64,000 nt of DNA, taken from positions 62,001-126,000 of the forward strand of contig CANMLW010000001.1 of the NCBI GenBank assembly GCA_947498705.1, in the 5' to 3' direction. Of the stretch, positions 19,601-27,621 are shown piece by piece. How positions within the stretch are numbered: position 1 is the stretch's first letter; each line of letters opens with the position of its first letter. This stretch comes from an uncultured Aquimarina sp. Lineage in GTDB: Bacteria; Bacteroidota; Bacteroidia; Flavobacteriales; Flavobacteriaceae. The notes under the pieces were generated by a model that did no database searches, had not been told where the DNA came from, and saw only the letters and a program-made list of their open reading frames with translations. The position numbers were made by a program, and so were the translations under genes.

Positions 19601-19842
19601 GAGGAAGATGGTTATTTAATCTAGCCTCTATTATTGCTATATATAGTGTTTTGATGACTTATTTTGGAGTAAACTTTTACCTGAAAGGATTACATTCTTA
19701 TGCTAGCGGAGATAAAGTAGTAACTCCCAATGCTATATTTTATTCTATTGCTTTTATAGTTATTCTTGGTATATTTTCTTATTGGAGAAGTAAGGTGCAT
19801 TATACCAAAAAGAAAGATACATTGTCAAAAAGTATGAAATAA
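16660..19842 (+). CDS. ccsA: Cytochrome c biogenesis protein, ResB-CcsA fusion
   Basis: This System II haem-delivery and ligation protein is a single fused chain of about 1060 residues. The N-terminal half is ResB/CcsB-like, with membrane segments near 15-100 and about 435-455 around a large periplasmic domain. A second hydrophobic, signal-like segment (about 465-485, LTILLLLLISNISIAQQ) is followed by another periplasmic region. The C-terminal CcsA part has about eight helices and the haem-handling WWD motif (GRYWGWDPKETWALI, about 949-963), plus flanking histidines. I take the ATG at 16660; a GTG two codons earlier is possible. Fused CcsBA is normal for Bacteroidetes. Confidence 0.94.
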   Translation: MQDKLANVLFSTRLMAILFLVFAVSMGIGTFLEDAHGTTAARIWIYNTWWFEAIMVFFAINFCGNILRFRLYKKDKWPTLLLHLSFILIIVGAFVTRYISYEGVMPIREGETTARFLSEKTYVSVFMDGEIDGEPRRRVVTKDVELAEATGNDFTINTDYNQQPVTIQYKSFIQGAEMGLVENESGENYLKIVEAGGGDRHDHFLKEGEVSNLHNILIAFNNPTKGAINITYKNDEYFIESPFEGSYMRMADQKQGLVFKDSLQPLMLRSLYQTAGMQFVIPDPVTTGIYDVVPIEVKDKGQQDALFIDVTTKGETKTVKLLGGKGFTNEMTKISLGGLDMHFRYGSKELELPFELKLNDFIAEKYPGTKNVYKSFKSKVDIVENNTSRPYDIYMNHVLDHKGYRFFQASFDPDEKGTVLSVNHDRWGTWITYAGYMLLYLGLMLILFVKGSRFKDLENLLDKVKKKKKALTILLLLLISNISIAQQQSGHTDHLPTLPAEAQLDSVIMANVVPKEHAANFGSIVIQDERGRMKPVNTFSSELLRKLSKKDKYKGLNADQVFVSMVENPFIWYSVPIIEIQRENDSIRKILGVPKTERRVSLIDLVEPDGSYKLAPYLERASSTNTPSSFEKDFLKTHEKFYLLNQALSGGILKVFPVPGDEGNKWVSVPELNEFTFKGMDSVYTRQIISIYRQSLQEARKSGDYSKPNKYVESIKSFQKKYGSAVVPSDKKIKAEIALNKYDIFRTLYRYYGLIGLLMMFFVIARIFKDSRVIRGLINSTIGIIIFLFILHTAGLIIRWYVSGHAPWSDAYESMIYVAWTTLAIGLAFGKRSNLTIAATTFVAAIILFFAHQNWTDPAIANLQPVLDSYWVLIHVSIIVGSYGPFFVGAILGILALLLMILTTKSNKKRMELNIKEITIINEMSLTIGLVMLTIGNFLGGMWANESWGRYWGWDPKETWALISIMVYAFVIHMRLVPGLRGRWLFNLASIIAIYSVLMTYFGVNFYLKGLHSYASGDKVVTPNAIFYSIAFIVILGIFSYWRSKVHYTKKKDTLSKSMK

Positions 19843-20142
19843 ATTAGATTAAAGAGTATGTTATTATTAGTACTAAAAGAGTGTATTTACGAACTTAGTA
19901 GCTTTTATAATTGTAACCTAAAAATACAATATTGACTTCAAAATAGATGAATTAGCTATAAAATCAATTATTAGAATATAATTATATGTTGAAATTAACC
20001 TTTTTTAATTCTTTTGTGTTGATTTTGAGTTTTTTATGTTTTGTTTTATGAAAAGTTAATTTAATAATTTTATGATTTTAAATTATAATTTAAACCATAT
20101 ATAACCGTATCTTTGCAAACTCTTTGAAAAGGAAAAAAAATT
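19843..20142. other. 300-base AT-rich intergenic region
   Basis: Apart from the TAnnTTTG box at 20108-20115, I see no gene, hairpin or repeat. Confidence 0.5.
20108..20115 (+). promoter_or_regulatory. -7 promoter box (TATCTTTG)
   Basis: TAnnTTTG match 28 bases before the GTG start of the small-multidrug-export gene. Confidence 0.45.
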
Positions 20143-20601
20143 GTGATTAGGGATATTATCATTTCGATTTTATGGAGTATTTCTCCGTTTGGAGAAGCTA
20201 AGGTTGGTATTCCATATGGGTTATTAAATGGGGTAAATATTTATTTGGTATTTGTAACCTGTTTTTTGGCCAATGTATTAGTATTTCCGTTAATGATGTT
20301 TTTTCTGGAAAAAATGAATACGTATTTATTACGTTGGAAATTCTATAAAAAAGCTGCGATTTACGTTGCTAGAAAAGCAAAAATGGGATCTGGAGATAAA
20401 ATTGAAAAATATGGTTTCTGGGGATTACTCTTTTTTGTTATGATTCCGCTACCAGGAACAGGAGTCTACGCTGGTAGTATTGCCACTTATTTGTTTAAAG
20501 TAAAGAAAAGAAAAGCATTTATTGCGAATAGCTTGGGTATATTCTTATCTTCTCTGATAGTTTGGGCAACTACTTTGTTGACCATGAAAGGAATAAACTA
20601 A
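20143..20601 (+). CDS. Putative small multi-drug export family membrane protein
   Basis: This 152-residue integral membrane protein has about four helices. It matches the COG2426-type family: ISPFGEAKVGIPYGLLNGVN at the start, FLANVLVFPLMMFFLE, then GLLFFVMIPLPGTGVYAGS. The family name rests on weak evidence; transport function is unproven. The start is a GTG at 20143 downstream of a good -7 box, because no ATG precedes the conserved WSISPFGEAK segment. Confidence 0.85.
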   Translation: MIRDIIISILWSISPFGEAKVGIPYGLLNGVNIYLVFVTCFLANVLVFPLMMFFLEKMNTYLLRWKFYKKAAIYVARKAKMGSGDKIEKYGFWGLLFFVMIPLPGTGVYAGSIATYLFKVKKRKAFIANSLGIFLSSLIVWATTLLTMKGIN

Positions 20602-20800
20602 TATATTGATTAGTAGACAAATAATACGATTATATTCTTATATACAATATTCTGTTATTTAGATACCTGTAAAACAGATAAAGAACTCAAAAATTATAGA
20701 GTTACAGAATACAAAAAGTGTACTATTTTTTAGTAGAAATAAAATTTAAAAATTAGTAATTTTAACAATGAGTATTTGTTAAAATTATCTAAGCTGCTAA

Positions 20801-21319
20801 ATGAATAATACAATTGTTATCGGGATATACGTTTTGGGAATTATTGGATGGATTCTTTTTTGGCGATTCTATATAAAAAAAGATATTTTAGAAGAAGTAA
20901 AACTTCTTAGAATACCTTTTTATCTGTGTTTGTTTTTTCTTACTGTTAATCTTCTTATATCCGGAACAAATACCACAGTAGGGGAAACTCAATTAGAAGA
21001 AAACTTATTTTTATTTTTGGATTCTAGAAGCAGTCTTGTTATTTCTGCAATTTCAAGCATCCTAGTCGTGGCAACAATAATTTATGGAACTTCAGATCGA
21101 AAATTTCCATTAAAATTTATAGAATTTGAGACATTTTCTTTTATTTCATTATTGGGATTAATGTCTCCAGTAATATGGATACCTGGTGGTACTCCTCACC
21201 ATCTAATGTATTTAAGACATTTTCAAACGATCGCTTTTCTTTGGGGAATTTTTTTATGTATATCAGGTATTATGATTTTATTATATGACCTCTCTGATAT
21301 GTACAAAGCAAAACACTAA
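20801..21319 (+). CDS. Hypothetical membrane protein
   Basis: This 172-residue protein is not recognised. It has about five hydrophobic segments (near residues 4-22, 38-55, 78-98, 105-125 and 140-162) and a short charged loop after each. The conserved-looking motif WIPGGTPHHLMYLRHFQ between helices 4 and 5 holds two histidines followed by a third and could bind metal or haem, but this is speculative. It is a single gene before a bidirectional terminator. Confidence 0.65.
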   Translation: MNNTIVIGIYVLGIIGWILFWRFYIKKDILEEVKLLRIPFYLCLFFLTVNLLISGTNTTVGETQLEENLFLFLDSRSSLVISAISSILVVATIIYGTSDRKFPLKFIEFETFSFISLLGLMSPVIWIPGGTPHHLMYLRHFQTIAFLWGIFLCISGIMILLYDLSDMYKAKH

Positions 21320-21387
21320 AAATATTGTTGATCTTCTTGTAAATCACATTTTGTAGTATGCATTAAGGTCGTTTCAAATAAAAAAAT

Positions 21388-21418
21388 AACCCCAAACTAT
21401 TTAGTTTGGGGTTTAATT
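21388..21418. terminator. Bidirectional terminator between convergent genes
   Basis: A 12-bp stem (21388-21399 with 21402-21413, AACCCCAAACTA type) with a two-base loop and A/T flanks on each side. It ends the 20801 gene and the minus-strand subtilase gene. Confidence 0.85.
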
Positions 21419-21434
21419 TTAAAATGAAAAAATA

Positions 21435-24400
21435 TTATTTCTTAAGCATTTTGGATCTAAATGATTTTTGATCATTATTAACAACTTCTATTGTGTAGAT
21501 CCCGTCTCTTAAATTAGAAACATTAACCTGGTTCGTAGTTAATTTACCTTTTTGAACCGTTTGCCCAATAATATTGATTATTCTATAAGAAACTAAGGAA
21601 TTTCCTTTAACAGTAATAAAATCTCGAGCTGGGTTAGGGAAGAAAGTAATACCACCATTTCCTGCTTTGGATAAGTTTGCATTGGCACCAGATGCAGAGA
21701 TATTGATGGTATAATCTTCGACTTCACCATATGCTCCGGTTCCACATGCTTGGTTATCACCTGCGTTGTAACCTACTCTAATACGCATTCCGGTATTTCC
21801 AGCAGTAGCATTATTAGGAATCGTAATAGAAGCAGTTCCTACCGTTCCGCTAGATTTAGTCAATGTAAATGATTCTCCAGAATCTGCAAAATCACCATCT
21901 CTATTCCAGTCAAACCAAGCATAAACTTCGTTTCCTGTACCTCCTTGAAATCCTATGATAGTAACCGTAAGCGTTTGGGTTGCTCCTCTAGAAACACTAG
22001 TAGATACTGATCGGTAATCATGGTAACCCGAAGAATCTCTGGTAGAACTGTTATTTATACTTCCGAAAGAAACATTACTTATCGCATCAGGACCGTTTGT
22101 GGCAGTAGCGGCACAATATGTCGGAGTTGGATCAGGATTTGTTCCTCCTGTAGTGGTAACATTCACAGTATTACTTACAGCAGATTGGTTGCCTGCTCCA
22201 TCTTTTGCTCTTACAGAAAAAGAATAAGCAGTATTCGCGGTTAAACCGGTAACGTTATAAGAAGTTCCAGTAACCGTTCCGATAACTGTTCCTCCTCTAA
22301 GCACATCGTAACCTGTTACTCCTACATTATCCGTTGATGCAGTCCAACTAAGTGTTAATGTAGTTTGCGCAACATTAGATGCTGTTAAATTTGTTGGTGC
22401 CGTTGGTGCTTGCGTATCCCCTGGATCAGTACCTCCTAAATTAAGGGTATAATCTTCTGTTTCACTAAAATGGATAGCTCCGCATGGAGTAGGAGTACTT
22501 GAGTATGCCACTCGTACACGAAGTCTAACGGATCCAGATGCTCCGCTAGGAACAGATACAGTACTTGTATATGTTCTATTGGTTGCACTTCCCGAGCCAC
22601 TTAATACTTCTTCACCAGAGTCTGTAAAGTCACCATCTTTGTTCCAATCGACCCAAGCTTTGGCTTGAGTTGCCGCCCAGGTAGATTGAGCCGTAACTGA
22701 TAAAGTCCCGCTTCCGCTTAGGTTGGTACTTTGCGAGGTGTAATCTGTATATCCACTTGTACCAGCGCCAGAACTATTGTTTATAGTGCCAATACTAACA
22801 TTGGTAATATGTTGCCCGCTAGGATTTCCTGCTGATGGAGTACAATAATTGATATCAACTGTAGTCGTCGTAAAGTTTATCGATGAACTGTAATTAGAGT
22901 TTCCTGAAGGACACTTACTACGTACCTGAACTTCGTATTGAGTAGTTACAGATAATCCGCTTAAAGTTGTTGATGTACCAGAAACAGCATTAGTAGTCCA
23001 TGAAGAAGTACCTGTTTGACGATATCTAACATCATAAGTAGCACCAGATACGGCAGACCACGAAATGGTAGCACTAGTTCCTGATACTGAAGAAGCTGTA
23101 ACTCCGGTAGGAACAGTAGCAGTACAAGGAGTTTGTGTATCTGTAACCCCTGTAATAATTAACGAAAATGCTTGACTACCACCAGTTAAGCTACCTTTGT
23201 GGGTTACTGTAATAGTATAACTTCCTGAAGCGCCTGAAACATCAACACGTTCGTAAGGATCTACATTGTTATCCCCTTTACCGTTACTAGTAACTCCGGT
23301 TAATCTCCAGGGAGAATAAGTAGTCCCAGATTTTGTAACTCTAATATCTAAATCATTGATCAGAACAGGAGTAGATACGTTTGCAGAGTTATTAACTGTT
23401 CCTGCTCTATCTGTCCAGGAAATAGATGCTAATAATGGATTTACATTATCAGAATTTACGGTTAAGGTATAGGTTTGACCTGCGCTTAGTGTTAATTCCT
23501 CTATTCTGGATTGATTTCCTTTTTGAGTGATAGTTTCTGCAGCTCGTTTAGAATTCATTAATCCCCAACCAAAAATAGGGTCTGGACCATTAGATCCTGC
23601 ATCATCGGCAGTATGTAGCGCTAACCCCTTTAGGGTAGCCGCTTTCATAAAAGAGCCATGTACATTTCTATTGTGTTGTTGTAACAATAATAAAGAACCA
23701 GTTACATTAGGTGCAGACATCGAGGTACCTGTATAGTTTCCGTAATTATTATTTCTTAAGCTAGAATATACATTGGTTCCGTTTCCGGCAATATCTGGCT
23801 TAATTCTTAAATCATCGGTTGGTCCTTGACTACTACCACTGTTAATAGATACCGAAACTAAATTACCACTGGCATCTATATTAGCGTCTTGCGCATTAGC
23901 AACAGTTAAAGAGTTTTTTGCAGCTCCACGCCCCATCATTTTATCATAACCACTAACTCCTCCTACTGGATTATTGTTTACATTATTAGAACCATTATTA
24001 CCAGCAGAGGTAACTACTAAATAATTTGGTGCATTAAACATAATTTGATCCCAATCTCGAGCTTCTGCAATATATGCTCCATAAGCAGATGCTGGCATTC
24101 CTACCAGACCATAAGAATGATTTGAAATTAACATTCCGCTAGAAGCAGCAGAGGTAGCTTCAGATAAGTCACTATTCCAATCATAACCAATAGCCCTAGC
24201 ATGGGGTGCCATACCTTTGGCAGCAGCTGTAAAACCAGAAGCCATAATGGTACCTGTAACATGCGCAGCATGGTCGTCGGTAGAACTTCCATCTCCTGGC
24301 GTGAACCTGTTGGACCCACCAGCACCATCGTATTCTTGATGGTTTCTATCGGCAACACCACCATCCCAAACGTAAGCAGTCATATTTTGCCCCATAAGGT

Positions 24401-24758
24401 TTAGGCCTAATGATCCACCACTATTTAAATGGTTTGCTCTGGTAGATCTGGCTGCATTTACATTATGAGTACCATAGTAAATAGGTCTACCGTTTTCAAC
24501 TCTTTGAAGTTCCATATAACTTCCGTCAGGATTCGTAACCTTTGCTTTCCACCCGCGTTGCTTAGCGATCTTTAAAGCCTCTTGTTTTTCGGCTTTTGAT
24601 TTTGTTGAGAAATCTTGTTCAATTTTTTGAAGTTTTGACAAATTGTACTTACTACTAATTTGTTGAGCCTCTTTCTTGTTTTGCGCATTAACACTTATTG
24701 ATAATGCCATAAGAATAATTGGAAGAATAAGCCTTCCGTTAAAAATGTTTGTGTACAT
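21435..24758 (-). CDS. Secreted S8 subtilisin-like protease with FnIII, GEVED and T9SS sorting domain
   Basis: This 1107-residue exported protease has a signal peptide (MYTNIFNGRLILPIILMALSI...NAQ). The S8 domain has D132 (YVWDGGVA), H166 (DHAAHVTGTIMASG) and S346 (GTSMSAPNVTG), all present. After a pre-peptidase-type jellyroll come an FnIII domain, a GEVED domain (WVDWNKDGDF...EDYTL), a second FnIII, a second GEVED (WFDWNRDGDF) and a C-terminal type A sorting domain (FFPNPARDFI...GIYTIEV). It should leave the cell through the type IX secretion system and degrade extracellular protein. I use the ATG at 24758, not 24785, since it starts the signal peptide. Confidence 0.94.
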   Translation of the reverse strand: MYTNIFNGRLILPIILMALSISVNAQNKKEAQQISSKYNLSKLQKIEQDFSTKSKAEKQEALKIAKQRGWKAKVTNPDGSYMELQRVENGRPIYYGTHNVNAARSTRANHLNSGGSLGLNLMGQNMTAYVWDGGVADRNHQEYDGAGGSNRFTPGDGSSTDDHAAHVTGTIMASGFTAAAKGMAPHARAIGYDWNSDLSEATSAASSGMLISNHSYGLVGMPASAYGAYIAEARDWDQIMFNAPNYLVVTSAGNNGSNNVNNNPVGGVSGYDKMMGRGAAKNSLTVANAQDANIDASGNLVSVSINSGSSQGPTDDLRIKPDIAGNGTNVYSSLRNNNYGNYTGTSMSAPNVTGSLLLLQQHNRNVHGSFMKAATLKGLALHTADDAGSNGPDPIFGWGLMNSKRAAETITQKGNQSRIEELTLSAGQTYTLTVNSDNVNPLLASISWTDRAGTVNNSANVSTPVLINDLDIRVTKSGTTYSPWRLTGVTSNGKGDNNVDPYERVDVSGASGSYTITVTHKGSLTGGSQAFSLIITGVTDTQTPCTATVPTGVTASSVSGTSATISWSAVSGATYDVRYRQTGTSSWTTNAVSGTSTTLSGLSVTTQYEVQVRSKCPSGNSNYSSSINFTTTTVDINYCTPSAGNPSGQHITNVSIGTINNSSGAGTSGYTDYTSQSTNLSGSGTLSVTAQSTWAATQAKAWVDWNKDGDFTDSGEEVLSGSGSATNRTYTSTVSVPSGASGSVRLRVRVAYSSTPTPCGAIHFSETEDYTLNLGGTDPGDTQAPTAPTNLTASNVAQTTLTLSWTASTDNVGVTGYDVLRGGTVIGTVTGTSYNVTGLTANTAYSFSVRAKDGAGNQSAVSNTVNVTTTGGTNPDPTPTYCAATATNGPDAISNVSFGSINNSSTRDSSGYHDYRSVSTSVSRGATQTLTVTIIGFQGGTGNEVYAWFDWNRDGDFADSGESFTLTKSSGTVGTASITIPNNATAGNTGMRIRVGYNAGDNQACGTGAYGEVEDYTINISASGANANLSKAGNGGITFFPNPARDFITVKGNSLVSYRIINIIGQTVQKGKLTTNQVNVSNLRDGIYTIEVVNNDQKSFRSKMLKK

Positions 24759-25232
24759 GTGAAGTAAAATTGTTGAGATAAACATCCAATAAGACTATTA
24801 GATATTTATTTTAGTTAATTATATAAAATTATAGCTTTTTTTAAATTAACGTGAATTATTATGTTAAAAATCAGAGAATTGCATATAAGTTGGTAAAATA
24901 AGTCAAATGATTCTTTGTAATTGGGTAAAATAAGTCAAAATAAAAGAATAATAATATTAAGTAGATTACTTGAAATGATATAAAAGGATGGAAAAGAAAA
25001 AGTTATGAATAGGGGTGTCAGTAATATGGGCACAAATGATGTAATAAGTAAGTACCATGTTGGATATCATTTGGATTTAAAAACAATGAACACATGAAAA
25101 TATTCAGAATGATATCGATTTGTTCATATTATATATCAAACCAAAGATATATTGTTTTAAAAATAATAAAAAAGTCCAATACAATTAGATGGTTTCAAAT
25201 TAACTTACGGTTTTAAAAATCATGATATTAGT
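24759..25232. other. Intergenic region between divergent genes
   Basis: About 470 AT-rich bases between the subtilase gene and the haem-binding genes. The only structure I see is a direct repeat at 24892-24939. No gene and no clear TAnnTTTG box. Confidence 0.5.
24892..24939. promoter_or_regulatory. 16-bp direct repeat, possible operator
   Basis: GGTAAAATAAGTCAAA occurs at 24892-24907 and again at 24924-24939. The 32-base period equals about three helix turns, as for a dimer-of-dimers binding site. It lies about 135-180 bases upstream of the subtilase start. Regulatory role is inferred. Confidence 0.4.
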
Positions 25233-25700
25233 ATGATCAAATATATGGTTGTTACACTTCTAATAGTTGGTATTGGAATGCAATTTTATAGACCACAAAA
25301 GAATATCCAAGAAAAAGAGGGATTGTATGATTTGTTAGCGCTAAAAAAGGCTCCTAAAGATATAAGAACACTATATACCAATGCTTGCTATGATTGTCAT
25401 TCAAAATTTACAGAATATAAATGGTTTGATCACATAGCGCCAATTTCATGGTATGTTGATTCGAATATTAAAAAAGGGCTTTTTGCATTAGATTTTTCAG
25501 AATGGAATTACTTGACAGCAATAGAAAAAGAAATTATGTTTTCTGCAATACCTTTTAATATAGAATCAGAAAGAATGCCTCCCAAAGAATATACTGAGTT
25601 ACATCCAAAATCAAAACTTAGTAAGAAAGATAAAACAAAAATGATACAATGGTTACAACAAGTAAAAATAGATTTTTTAAAAAAGGAAAACATGCATTAG
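25233..25700 (+). CDS. Haem-binding domain protein (CxxCH), copy 1
   Basis: This 155-residue membrane-anchored protein has an N-terminal hydrophobic anchor (IKYMVVTLLIVGIGMQF) followed by FYRPQKN and one c-type haem site, NACYDCHS, with further conserved KWFDHIAPISWYVD and RMPPKEYTELHPKSKLSKKDK. This is the Haem_bd family common in Bacteroidetes. It should carry a single covalently bound haem in the periplasm. Partner and redox role are unknown. Its 3' end overlaps a paralogue. Confidence 0.85.
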   Translation: MIKYMVVTLLIVGIGMQFYRPQKNIQEKEGLYDLLALKKAPKDIRTLYTNACYDCHSKFTEYKWFDHIAPISWYVDSNIKKGLFALDFSEWNYLTAIEKEIMFSAIPFNIESERMPPKEYTELHPKSKLSKKDKTKMIQWLQQVKIDFLKKENMH

Positions 25701-26137
25701 TTCTTATTGCAATATTAATAGTTGTTGGAGTTCAGTTTTATAGACCTAATAAAAATATACAACAAGATACAGTGAAGTTTAATGACTTTTTATTGCATGA
25801 GAATGCACCAGAAAATGTGGCAGCTCTTATTAGAAACTCATGTTATGATTGTCATTCAGATTTTACAAACTATAAATGGTATGATCAGGTTGCTCCAGTA
25901 TCGTGGTTTGTAGATGATCATATTACAGAAGCCAAAGAGCATCTTAATTTTTCAAAATGGACGATTACCGATTATAGAGATAAAAGAGTTCATCTTTCCA
26001 ATATTGCTAATGCATTGAATAATAATACAATGCCACTTCCTTCTTATGTGTTATTACATAAAAATGCAAAACTATTACCAAAAGAGAAACAACAAATACT
26101 CGATTGGCTATATACAATTAATATTAAGAACGAATAG
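25649..26137 (+). CDS. Haem-binding domain protein (CxxCH), copy 2
   Basis: This is a paralogue of the preceding gene with the same layout: hydrophobic anchor (ALVLIAILIVVGVQF), FYRPNKNIQQ, haem motif NSCYDCHSDF, then KWYDQVAPVSWFVDDH. The given ATG makes a 52-base overlap with copy 1 and a basic N-tail. A non-ATG start near 25695, just after the GGAAAA patch, would give the same N-terminus as copy 1 and cannot be excluded. The pair is a tandem duplication that has diverged outside the motifs. Confidence 0.82.
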   Translation: MVTTSKNRFFKKGKHALVLIAILIVVGVQFYRPNKNIQQDTVKFNDFLLHENAPENVAALIRNSCYDCHSDFTNYKWYDQVAPVSWFVDDHITEAKEHLNFSKWTITDYRDKRVHLSNIANALNNNTMPLPSYVLLHKNAKLLPKEKQQILDWLYTINIKNE

Positions 26138-26344
26138 TTTAGTAAGATTATAGCAAGAATTTAATTTTCGGCATAGAATATGCTATGATATATACTATAA
26201 ACAAAAGGTTATAAAAATGACCTTGATGAATATATTTATTTAGAAAATACTGTTAACTTTATTTTCTAATATAGGATTTTGAGCATGTTAGAGTTTAAAT
26301 AGGTGGATTTCTTTTAAACTCTAAAAAATCAATTCGTGTAGAAC

Positions 26345-26375
26345 TTTGAAATCAGTATATGAAATCATAACTTTG
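26345..26375 (+). promoter_or_regulatory. Complete Bacteroidetes promoter (TTTG-N19-TAACTTTG)
   Basis: The -33 box TTTG (26345-26348) and -7 box TAACTTTG (26368-26375) are separated by exactly 19 bases. The ATG of the next gene is 26 bases downstream. This is the best consensus promoter in the window. Confidence 0.75.
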
Positions 26376-26400
26376 AATGCCTTAAAATAACTTAATTATT

Positions 26401-27021
26401 ATGTACAGAGTAAATATTTTAAATGTAAAAAAGCTATTACTTACTTTGGTAATCTTATGCTTTTGCACGCAACTAAAAGCACAAAATGAACAGATCGCTC
26501 TAGAGCCCGTAAATGATCAGGAATTTATGGTTAAAAGCCTTAATGGGATTCCATTTACAGTTGTTTTGGAAGAGAGTAACAATGATGGACAATATCATAT
26601 GGGAGTAAATACGCTTACGTTTAAAATTTCTGATATGATTAGTAATCGAAGTACCTTGAGAATTGTTTTTGATAGAGAAATATACCTCTCTTTAGAAAAT
26701 AAAATTGTAGACGAATATCAGGCAGATGTAAAATGGATCGAATCCAAACTTCAGATTACAGAAGGAGAGTTTGAGATATTTCCGTCACGACCTGTTTTTA
26801 CAGATCAGGGTTTAGAGAAACTAAAAGCAAAAGTGTTTGAATATACCACTTCAGAAAGTAAAGAAAGAGATTTTAATAAGTGGATTGATAAAATAAATTA
26901 CTCTGTAGGTGCTATGCGCTTTTTCAAAGACTTATATGAAGCTTCTAATGGTAAGAAAAATGGACAAAGCCATAATTTTGAACCAATAAATATCCATGAT
27001 GAACTTCAGAAGTATAAATAG
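26401..27021 (+). CDS. Secreted hypothetical protein
   Basis: This 206-residue protein has a signal peptide (VKKLLLTLVILCFCTQLKA before QNEQIA). The mature part starts with beta-rich sequence (FMVKSLNGIPFTVVLEESNN) and ends with charged helices. I recognise no family and see no cysteine pairs or catalytic motif. It has a full consensus promoter and its own terminator, so it is a monocistronic, probably well-expressed periplasmic or surface protein. Confidence 0.7.
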   Translation: MYRVNILNVKKLLLTLVILCFCTQLKAQNEQIALEPVNDQEFMVKSLNGIPFTVVLEESNNDGQYHMGVNTLTFKISDMISNRSTLRIVFDREIYLSLENKIVDEYQADVKWIESKLQITEGEFEIFPSRPVFTDQGLEKLKAKVFEYTTSESKERDFNKWIDKINYSVGAMRFFKDLYEASNGKKNGQSHNFEPINIHDELQKYK

Positions 27022-27083
27022 ACATACGACTATTTTTTTGGTAGACAAAGAGTTTTAATTTTTACTACCACATATCATAAAGT

Positions 27084-27124
27084 AAAAACCACAAAACGGT
27101 ACTCATCCGTTTTGTGGTTTTTTG
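27084..27124 (+). terminator. Intrinsic terminator
   Basis: A perfect 16-bp stem (27084-27099 with 27107-27122) with a 7-base loop followed by T-rich DNA, after the secreted hypothetical gene. Confidence 0.9.
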
Positions 27125-27621
27125 TTTTATTAACAAATACCTTTTAAGAGAATTTTTCTCACCAAACGGGTATTCATAGGAATGAATTTTTCATTTTAAT
27201 GCGGGTTTAACAAAAAATAAAATCAATTTACTTGGGCAGTTATCTATGAATTATGCTGATATGAATTGATAGATTTCAAAAATAGGGGTAAACACCTTAT
27301 CTAAAATGGGGGGAAGACCTTAGCACTTCTATTTATAAACAAACTAACTTGGTACTCAGTATAATAAATGTTTTTAAAATTCAATTTTAATAGTAATTGC
27401 TGACTTTGATTTGTAAGATGCTATTCAATTGAACAAACAAATCAGTGATGGCGTATTAAAACATCTGGGTTTTAAAATCATTTGTGCAAAGTCCCCCTTT
27501 CTATCCTCAATATATTAAAAGATTAGAGTTATAAGTACGCTTATTTATCGATGAACTCGATTCAAGCACTTTTCCCTATAAAGAACTCTGAAAGAAATGT
27601 TTATCAAACACATTTAAAAAA
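27125..27621. other. Upstream region of the Tc toxin operon
   Basis: About 500 bases without a supported gene. It includes G-rich patches (AAAATAGGGGTAAACACC and AAATGGGGGGAAGACC, about 27280-27325) and short near-matches to TTTG/TAnnTTTG, but no full promoter. Control elements of the toxin operon would be expected here. Confidence 0.4.

Noticed and set aside
22020..22244. Plus-strand frame inside the subtilase gene
   Set aside because: Opposite-strand shadow of the GEVED/FnIII coding sequence.
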